DNA of 36,754 bases from Hassallia byssoidea VB512170 (GTDB lineage Bacteria; Cyanobacteriota; Cyanobacteriia; Cyanobacteriales; Nostocaceae), in NCBI RefSeq assembly GCF_000817785.2, contig NZ_JTCM02000065.1, positions 1 to 36,754 on the forward strand, read 5' to 3'. The notes under the pieces are model-generated. The model had not been told where the DNA came from and did no database searches. It saw only the letters and a program-made list of their open reading frames with translations. Every line of letters begins with the position of its first letter. Positions within the stretch are counted from its first letter, which is position 1. This document shows, piece by piece, positions 32,233 to 36,754 of this stretch. Both the position numbers and the translations under genes were made by a program.

Positions 32233-32883
32233 ATGCAACAACAAAGCCTGTTTGATATTGAACAAACAATCAAAAATAGTAAATCAAAAAGAGAAAAAAT
32301 ACTAACTCCTAACATTCAAAAAATGCTTAAGATTCTAGCCAGCATGGGGATGGATAGAAAGGTATTCGCCTGTTTGTTAGAACTAGCAGAGGTGGATGCA
32401 CAATTAATTAAATATCTAGCTGGTCCCACAATCACTGGTGGGCGAGAATGGAAGGATGCTATTCCCAACTGGGTGTGGCAAGCAATCGCAATCGATAGAC
32501 TAGATACAATCCTAGAGGAGGTAGATAAAGGTGAGGTAGGGAAACTTGCTACGCCAAGCGAAGTGCTTGCTGTAATGATGCCAATTACTTTTGAAGTTCC
32601 ACTATCTTGGGAGTGGACAAACGTATATTTTTGGGCTTCACATGCTACTCTCTCCAAACACAAACCATTTCCAAATTATGATTACGATAAACTTTGGGAA
32701 AGTATTGGTATAACGCCAATCAATTACAAACAAATTCAGCATGATTATGAAACTCTCGCCACCGATATCCGCGCTTATGTGGTAAAGGGTGCAAGCAACG
32801 AATGGGGTAAAAAGCTTAAGCAAAAACCCCTCTTCAACAATCAATCTACAGAGGAAAATAATCCCCAATTATCACTTTTTTAA
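32233..32883 (+). CDS. unknown protein with clamp-binding motifs at both ends
   Basis: 216 residues starting MQQQSLFDIEQ and ending NNPQLSLF. QQSLF (3-7) and QLSLF (212-216) both resemble the clamp pentapeptide QL[SD]LF. Between them: a basic helix (KNSKSKREKILTPNIQKM), helices to about 80, and a Trp-rich domain (REWKDAIPNWVWQAIAIDRLD, VPLSWEWTNVYFWAS). No catalytic motif recognised. It lies alone between the holB terminator and a strong terminator shared with a convergent gene. A bivalent clamp binder that bridges protomers or rings is a reasonable hypothesis. Confidence 0.6.
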   Translation: MQQQSLFDIEQTIKNSKSKREKILTPNIQKMLKILASMGMDRKVFACLLELAEVDAQLIKYLAGPTITGGREWKDAIPNWVWQAIAIDRLDTILEEVDKGEVGKLATPSEVLAVMMPITFEVPLSWEWTNVYFWASHATLSKHKPFPNYDYDKLWESIGITPINYKQIQHDYETLATDIRAYVVKGASNEWGKKLKQKPLFNNQSTEENNPQLSLF

Positions 32884-32940
32884 ACAACCAACAGCTATCA
32901 TGCAGTTCTAGTTGTGCAACTATAAATCAAGCAAAGTATT

Positions 32941-32970
32941 ATCAGGATTGGTTAAACCAACCTGATTTTT
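32941..32970 (+). terminator. terminator between convergent genes
   Basis: ATCAGG-A-TTGGT pairs with ACCAA-CCTGAT (11 bp, one bulged A), then TTTTTT. It acts on the plus-strand gene; the minus-strand gene ends just beyond it. Confidence 0.8.
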
Positions 32971-32972
32971 TC

Positions 32973-33962
32973 CTACAATTCCGCAGCATCTTTTCTACCC
33001 CTGTTATAGAAGGGTAATAAATTAGAAAAAGCCTCCCATAAAAACCAGTTTCTACTTTCCTGCCATTCCTCAACACCCCTATTAGTTATAAAATAACCAA
33101 CCCGATAAACAGCAGCAACCAACAACGATTGAAAAGTAGTGGGGACGCGAGAATTAAACGGAATTAACATTATCTCGTTAAGGCAATTAGCATCATACCC
33201 ATGCCCAACAAATATGTAATACACTATCCTATGGATTAATCTTGATAAAACTGCGGTCCGGTCAGTCCATTTTTCAACATAGGGCAAGACCTGAAAATAA
33301 CCATCTGGCAGAAACCCAAGTTCAATGTTAAACTCAGCCCTTTCAACATCATCCATATTGTCTAGGAAATCTTCAATTCCCTCTTCATCTATATCGCTAT
33401 TCGCCATACCAAAATCACCTATAGCTACAACCTCAAGCGCAAGATAATGTAGCGCCAACCCCCACATCAAAGGATCTCCGTCCTCAATTCCAGTTAGAGA
33501 AAAACTATCTGTGCCAATAAAATATTTCTCACCCAAAGTTTTTAAGCTTTGATAAGCGATCTTGCGAGCAAAATATTGGTCGGTAGAGTTGATAAATCTT
33601 CCCTCAAGCTCATTATCTACAAGATGCATGAGAATTGCCACAAGAGCAGAATAAGAAGCATCATGCAAGCAAGTTGGGTTGGGAGAAAGAAGGTCTACCA
33701 AACAAAGTGACATCACCTCATCCCAAGCACCAATTCGAGCTGTATTAGATACCTTTCTAAAATGTTCGACATCGGAACCACCATTTCTATCCCACCATTC
33801 GGAATTGTCTACAAATAAAGGCGACGAGTAATTAGCACTTCCATCTCCGTGTTGGTCTTCATCATATTGCATCCACATTAGAGCAAGCAAGACTAACTTA
33901 CATTTGATAAATCTTGATTTAAAAGAGCGTGCTATATCTACTTCCAATTTAAATGTTTCCAT
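32973..33962 (-). CDS. hypothetical acidic helical protein
   Basis: 329 residues on the minus strand, the only minus-strand gene of the replisome region. It is acidic and helical, with several hydrophobic helices (LSRLIHRIVYYIFVGHGYD, FQSLLVAAVYRVGYF) too polar overall to be clear membrane spans, and an acidic loop SDIDEEGIEDFLDNMDD. Family unknown. It diverges from ssb over a 170-base promoter region, so the two may be regulated from the same sites. Confidence 0.6.
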   Translation of the reverse strand: METFKLEVDIARSFKSRFIKCKLVLLALMWMQYDEDQHGDGSANYSSPLFVDNSEWWDRNGGSDVEHFRKVSNTARIGAWDEVMSLCLVDLLSPNPTCLHDASYSALVAILMHLVDNELEGRFINSTDQYFARKIAYQSLKTLGEKYFIGTDSFSLTGIEDGDPLMWGLALHYLALEVVAIGDFGMANSDIDEEGIEDFLDNMDDVERAEFNIELGFLPDGYFQVLPYVEKWTDRTAVLSRLIHRIVYYIFVGHGYDANCLNEIMLIPFNSRVPTTFQSLLVAAVYRVGYFITNRGVEEWQESRNWFLWEAFSNLLPFYNRGRKDAAEL

Positions 33963-34131
33963 AAATAATTAATAAATCGATACATATATATTTCCCGTAT
34001 CTATAACTTTTCTACCAATAGCCAGATATTAGAAAAATTGTGGATATCCCCCATCCAGTCGCAAACAACCACAAACAAGACAGGTGCTTACGCAAAAAGG
34101 ATTTGAAGTATTAGGAAATTCAACAAATTTT

Positions 34132-34515
34132 ATGAGCGAGTATCTCAATCGCATCACAATTGTCGGACGCTGCGGTCAAGACCCGGAAATCCGTTATTTT
34201 GAAAGTGGCTCGGTAAAAGCAAGTATCTCGGTTGCAGTTAGACCTCCTTACAAAAGTGAAAATGCATTATGGTTCGACCTTATCGCCTGGGGTTCAACCG
34301 CCGAGGTAATTGCAAATTACGTTAAAAAGGGAACACAAATCGCTATAGTAGGTGAATTTGGATTCGATAGGTGGACAGACAAAAATTCAGGTGCAATGCG
34401 GTCTAAACCAATAGTAACGGTTCAAACAATCGAATTATTAGGTTCTCCAAAGAACGAGGATAAATCCTATAAAGAAGAAAAACAAACCGCAAGCATTGCT
34501 AACGCAAATTACTAA
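34132..34515 (+). CDS. ssb: single-stranded DNA-binding protein without the usual acidic tip
   Basis: 127 residues from MSEYLNRITIVGRCGQDPEIRYF; the further 16 residues possible upstream are not SSB-like. The OB fold is complete: VKASISVAVRPPY, LWFDLIAWGSTAEVIANYVKKGTQIAIVGEF and VTVQTIELLG. After the OB fold only about 20 residues remain, ending SIANANY. The conserved acidic tip (DDDIPF) that recruits partners is missing, so this SSB should bind DNA and tetramerise but not dock standard SSB-interacting proteins. See the next gene. Confidence 0.88.
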   Translation: MSEYLNRITIVGRCGQDPEIRYFESGSVKASISVAVRPPYKSENALWFDLIAWGSTAEVIANYVKKGTQIAIVGEFGFDRWTDKNSGAMRSKPIVTVQTIELLGSPKNEDKSYKEEKQTASIANANY

Positions 34516-34532
34516 AAATATCTTCGTCAAGT

Positions 34533-34566
34533 CCCCAGCCCAGAACAATCGGTTGGGGCATTGTTC
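34533..34566 (+). promoter_or_regulatory. two overlapping, mutually exclusive stems between ssb and the next gene
   Basis: CCCCAGCC (34533-34540) can pair with GGTTGGGG (34551-34558, one G·U); GAACAAT (34543-34549) can pair with ATTGTTC (34560-34566). The arms interleave, so only one stem can form easily, which is the layout of a two-state leader. The start of the next gene is 26 bases on. Confidence 0.45.
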
Positions 34567-34591
34567 GTTTAGTGAATTGTTTTACAACATC

Positions 34592-35011
34592 ATGATTGAA
34601 ACCAACGCAACAGTAGTAATCAAAAGCGTCAATGAGTCCCACGACTTATTGGGTAGTTTAATCACTTACGGAATAGCTGAATTTAGCTATCGGGGTAAAG
34701 ATGGGGCGGTAATAGATGAAATTTCCTACCGTGCCAAAGGTATCCCAGCCGTAGACATCAAATGTTCCGGGGGAAACTCCCAAGGCATAGCTACCGGATA
34801 CATCGACTTACAAGTCAACGAACGAGAAGGCTACAAAGAAAAAGTTGCTAGCCTCGTAATTAGAGGGTTCATCTCAACTGGAAAAACAATCCAGGAATTA
34901 GTGCAATTTGAATCTACAAAAGAAGAAACTCCCGACTTCGCACAAGAATTGCTAGAAGAAAATATTTCCAGCGATAGCGATGAGGAACTAAGCGAAGTGC
35001 CGGCATTTTAA
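34592..35011 (+). CDS. SSB partner-like protein with SSB-tip-like acidic tail
   Basis: 139 residues from MIETNATVVIKSV. The first 100 residues alternate strands (VVIKSVNESHDLLGSLITY, AEFSYRGKDGAVIDEISYRA, GYIDLQVNEREGYKEK, VASLVIRGFI) and could be an OB-like or other small beta fold. The tail is acidic and ends DSDEELSEVPAF: acidic residues followed by a terminal P-x-F, close in style to the SSB tip. Because the ssb just upstream lacks such a tip, this protein may supply it. Family not recognised. A long terminator follows. Confidence 0.6.
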   Translation: MIETNATVVIKSVNESHDLLGSLITYGIAEFSYRGKDGAVIDEISYRAKGIPAVDIKCSGGNSQGIATGYIDLQVNEREGYKEKVASLVIRGFISTGKTIQELVQFESTKEETPDFAQELLEENISSDSDEELSEVPAF

Positions 35012-35032
35012 TAAATTCCGATCCCATTTAAG

Positions 35033-35074
35033 AATAATGTTAGTGTGAGTCTAAACACTCATACTGACATTATT
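35033..35074 (+). terminator. long terminator closing the replisome region
   Basis: An 18-bp stem (35033-35050 with 35057-35074, two G·U pairs) around CTAAAC, followed by TTCTTTACTTTTTTT. The strongest terminator in the window. Confidence 0.85.
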
Positions 35075-35370
35075 TTCTTTACTTTTTTTCAACCACCCTT
35101 TGATAGAGTTGCATTTATATAGTGCGGGCGCTTTGCTCGCTTATCGGTTATGGCAGGACGGGCGCTGTCTTAAGCGAGCATCTTAGACAAAGTATTGCTT
35201 ATAAAGGCTAATACACCTCGCATATCTCAAACCTTGAGTAAAACTAGATTTATCAATTTTCTGTGCCTCAAAAATGCACTCATTGAACCATCAGAAATAG
35301 TAGAGTTAACCTATCTACGGCTTCTTATTTGTAAAACTGTAACACAAGAGCGAATATAATACTTCCATAA
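35075..35370. other. gene-free stretch between terminator and TnpB element
   Basis: No coding frame is convincing. It holds the inverted repeat at 35134-35180 and otherwise A+T-rich sequence next to the right end of the TnpB element. Confidence 0.5.
35134..35180. repeat. inverted repeat with 27-base loop
   Basis: TGCTCGCTTA (35134-35143) and TAAGCGAGCA (35171-35180) are perfect 10-base arms; GGGCGCT occurs on both sides within or beside it. It resembles a dispersed G+C-rich cyanobacterial hairpin. Confidence 0.45.
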
Positions 35371-35412
35371 GTTGACATCCTCACCGCCCAAAAAGGGCGG
35401 TGATTCCAAGAA
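35371..35412 (-). ncRNA. predicted right end and omega-RNA scaffold of the TnpB element
   Basis: Directly after the tnpB stop on the minus strand lies GATTC-TTG-GAATC and then the hairpin CACCGCCC-TTTTT-GGGCGGTG (plus coordinates 35382-35402), ending GGATGTCAAC at 35371. In IS200/IS605 elements the right end just past tnpB forms the 3' part of the guide RNA, and the flanking DNA (here beginning TTATGGAAG) supplies the guide. Position and hairpins fit; the RNA is not proven. Confidence 0.6.
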
Positions 35413-36615
35413 TCACTTCTTGGGCTTCCTCTTTCCACGAGTTGACTTGCTTGGAGGATTTGCATCACCCAAGTATTGGTCAGTCTCTCCAGAGGCGTTA
35501 GTTACGACGTGACCCGCCGTACGTAGTGCCTTTTCTAGTATGTTTCGTGCAGCGTTCCAATCCCTGTCTTGGGTATAACCGCAATGCTGACAATTATGTG
35601 TTCTGGTGCTAAGAGTTTTCTTAACGACTTTCCCACAATTAGAACAGTTTTGGGAGGTATAGTGGGGTGGGACAGCAACTGTGACCACGCCAAAAACACA
35701 TGCGAAATATTCAACCCATTCTCGGAATTGAGTCCACGCTGCGTCAGAAATCGATTTAGCAAAGTGTCGATTCCTTATCATGTTTCGCACCTTCAAGTCC
35801 TCATACGCCACGAGGTCGTTAGACATCACTACGCATCTTGCTGTCTTAATAGCAAAATCTTTACGCTGGCGACTTACCTTGAGGTGTTTACGTGCAAGTT
35901 TATTTCTAAAATTGGCTCTGTTTTTCGACCCTTTCTTGGTCTTGGACATACGGCCTTGAAGTCGTTTCAAAGACTTCTCGCTTTTACGGAGGTGACGCGG
36001 ATTGGCAACGGTGTTACCGTCAGAATCGGTGTAGAAGTGGTTAAGCCCAACATCGATCCCGATATTGTGAGCAGTCGGTTCTCGTTTCTCCAAACGTTCT
36101 TCATTAATGCAGAATTGACAATAATAGCCATCTGCACGACGAACAACACGGACACGCTTAATCTGCTTCAATTGGTAGAAGTGCAAATCGCGGGTTCCCC
36201 ACATTTTGAAGGTTCCCGCTTCAAATCCATCAGAAAAAGTGATACATCGCCTATCTTCAGAAAGTTTCCAGCCACTGGTTTTGTATTCAACAGACCCATG
36301 TGTTTGTTCTTTCTTAAAACGCGGATATCCCTTTTTCCCTGGTATTTTCTTTTTGCAGTTGTCGTAGAAACGAGATATTGCAGACCACGCTCGTTCCGCA
36401 CTAGCTTGACGAGCCATAGAGTTGAGATTGTCTGCCCATTCAAATTCTTTTGCAAGAACGGCACAATAAGCGCTCAACTCGTATCTGCCAATATCACGAT
36501 TGTCCATCCAGTATCTGACGCAACTGTTACGGACAAATCGTGCAGTACGGATAGCTTCATCCAGCTTTCCATACTGTTCGTTTGTTCCTTCCAACTTTGC
36601 TTCAAATACCAGCAT
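35413..36615 (-). CDS. tnpB: TnpB, RNA-guided nuclease of an IS200/IS605-family element
   Basis: 400 residues from MLVFEAKLEG; the 39 extra codons upstream translate a group II intron end and are rejected. RuvC residues are D188 (NIGIDVGLNHFY), E272 (VAYEDLKVRNM) and D352 (CGYTQDRDWNAARNI); the zinc finger is C324-x2-C327 ... C342-x2-C345. All catalytic residues are present, so it is probably active. There is no tnpA nearby, making it a solo (IS1341-like) element. A TATAAT at 36640-36645 (minus-strand reading) could be its -10 box. It belongs to a mobile element rather than the replisome. Confidence 0.88.
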   Translation of the reverse strand: MLVFEAKLEGTNEQYGKLDEAIRTARFVRNSCVRYWMDNRDIGRYELSAYCAVLAKEFEWADNLNSMARQASAERAWSAISRFYDNCKKKIPGKKGYPRFKKEQTHGSVEYKTSGWKLSEDRRCITFSDGFEAGTFKMWGTRDLHFYQLKQIKRVRVVRRADGYYCQFCINEERLEKREPTAHNIGIDVGLNHFYTDSDGNTVANPRHLRKSEKSLKRLQGRMSKTKKGSKNRANFRNKLARKHLKVSRQRKDFAIKTARCVVMSNDLVAYEDLKVRNMIRNRHFAKSISDAAWTQFREWVEYFACVFGVVTVAVPPHYTSQNCSNCGKVVKKTLSTRTHNCQHCGYTQDRDWNAARNILEKALRTAGHVVTNASGETDQYLGDANPPSKSTRGKRKPKK

Positions 36616-36660
36616 ATTTACGTTCAACTCACTAACGTAATTATAGGACAATTTCAGAAG

Positions 36661-36754
36661 GTAGGGTCGAGAGAAGTTATTACTAACCTCTCCCTCCCAT
36701 CCGAAACCGTGCTTGCGATTTTCACCGCACACGGCTACTCCGGTGTCCCCTTGT
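36661..36754 (-). ncRNA. 3' end of a group II intron (domains V and VI)
   Basis: On the minus strand, plus positions 36738-36700 give a classic domain V: AGCCGTG pairing with CACGGTT, an AG bulge, TGCG pairing with CGCA, and a GAAA tetraloop; the AGC triad is at the base. Next, GGGAGGGAGAGG ... TTCTCTCGACCC forms a domain VI with an unpaired A seven bases from a CTAC end, which places the 3' splice site near 36661. The intron body and any reverse transcriptase lie beyond the window edge. Confidence 0.75.

Noticed and set aside
34084-34131. Extra 16 N-terminal residues of SSB
   Set aside because: SSB begins at MSEYLNRITIVGR; the upstream codons are not SSB-like and start from a non-ATG.
34533-34566. 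H-type pseudoknot between ssb and the next gene
   Set aside because: The connecting loop that would cross the 8-bp stem is one base long, too short. Alternative stems are more likely.
34496-34591. Upstream start of the SSB partner overlapping ssb
   Set aside because: It would translate both leader hairpins; the ATG at 34592 gives a sensible protein start.
36616-36732. Extra 39 N-terminal residues of TnpB
   Set aside because: That stretch is the 3' end of a group II intron and does not resemble TnpB; MLVFEAKLEG is the family-like start.
1-36754. CRISPR arrays, tRNA or rRNA genes
   Set aside because: No regularly spaced direct repeats, and no tRNA cloverleaf or rRNA signature was seen in reading either strand.

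Overview
The window looks like part of a large plasmid (or plasmid-like integrative element) of a filamentous, probably heterocystous cyanobacterium. The evidence is the repeated HIP1 octamer GCGATCGC (for example at 6501, 10193, 16914 and 25033), the A+T-rich coding style, a decayed Rpn-type PD-(D/E)XK transposase/nuclease, a DUF5895-like protein, a lone TnpB element, and a bacterial group II intron end. No rRNA, tRNA, CRISPR array or chromosomal housekeeping operon is visible. Organism and replicon type are inference.

Layout. 1-4.4 kb is a conjugation-type module: the end of an upstream gene, a VirD4/TraG-like coupling ATPase, and an unfamiliar 842-residue acidic protein. 4.6-7.9 kb holds small genes, a TGT/DpdA-like base-exchange enzyme fused to a DUF6884 domain, and a zinc-ribbon/HNH-like protein. 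7.9-12.2 kb is a flexible zone: long gaps, a frameshifted Rpn pseudogene, palindromic repeats, a small HTH protein overlapping a GIY-YIG remnant, and an EF-hand-like small protein. 12.6-16.2 kb holds an MrfA/YprA-like helicase with a DUF1998-type cysteine cluster and an unknown gene.

16.3-21.0 kb is a compact operon: a primase-polymerase (AEP/PriCT-2) overlapping a PRTRC-type cassette with E-like protein, ubiquitin-like protein C, F-like protein, E2-like protein B, JAB/JAMM peptidase A and ThiF/E1-like enzyme. 21.1-24.7 kb encodes a PD-(D/E)XK-like protein, a predicted N6-adenine-type methyltransferase and a DUF5895-like protein. 24.7-35.0 kb is a replisome: sliding clamp (dnaN), gamma-length clamp loader (dnaX), a compact 604-residue family B DNA polymerase, delta (holA), delta-prime (holB), SSB, and a partner whose tail resembles an SSB tip. 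The right end has a solo TnpB element beside the 3' end (domains V and VI) of a group II intron on the minus strand.

How it may work together. The element seems to carry its own fork: primase, polymerase, clamp, complete clamp loader and SSB, with a family B polymerase replacing PolIII alpha. Six proteins encoded here carry sequences like the bacterial clamp-binding motif (QL[ST]LF or QLxLxL), four of them at an exact N- or C-terminus. My main hypothesis is a plasmid-encoded hybrid replisome whose clamp also recruits a methyltransferase, a DNA-base-exchange-like enzyme and a PRTRC protein. The PRTRC genes look like an E1/E2/ubiquitin-like/JAMM set, and here the ubiquitin-like protein continues 78 residues past its usual GTKG end. 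Nearly every gene or short operon is separated by a strong stem-loop. Several start codons sit right behind a stem-loop that follows a shared CTAACGCC-type octamer.
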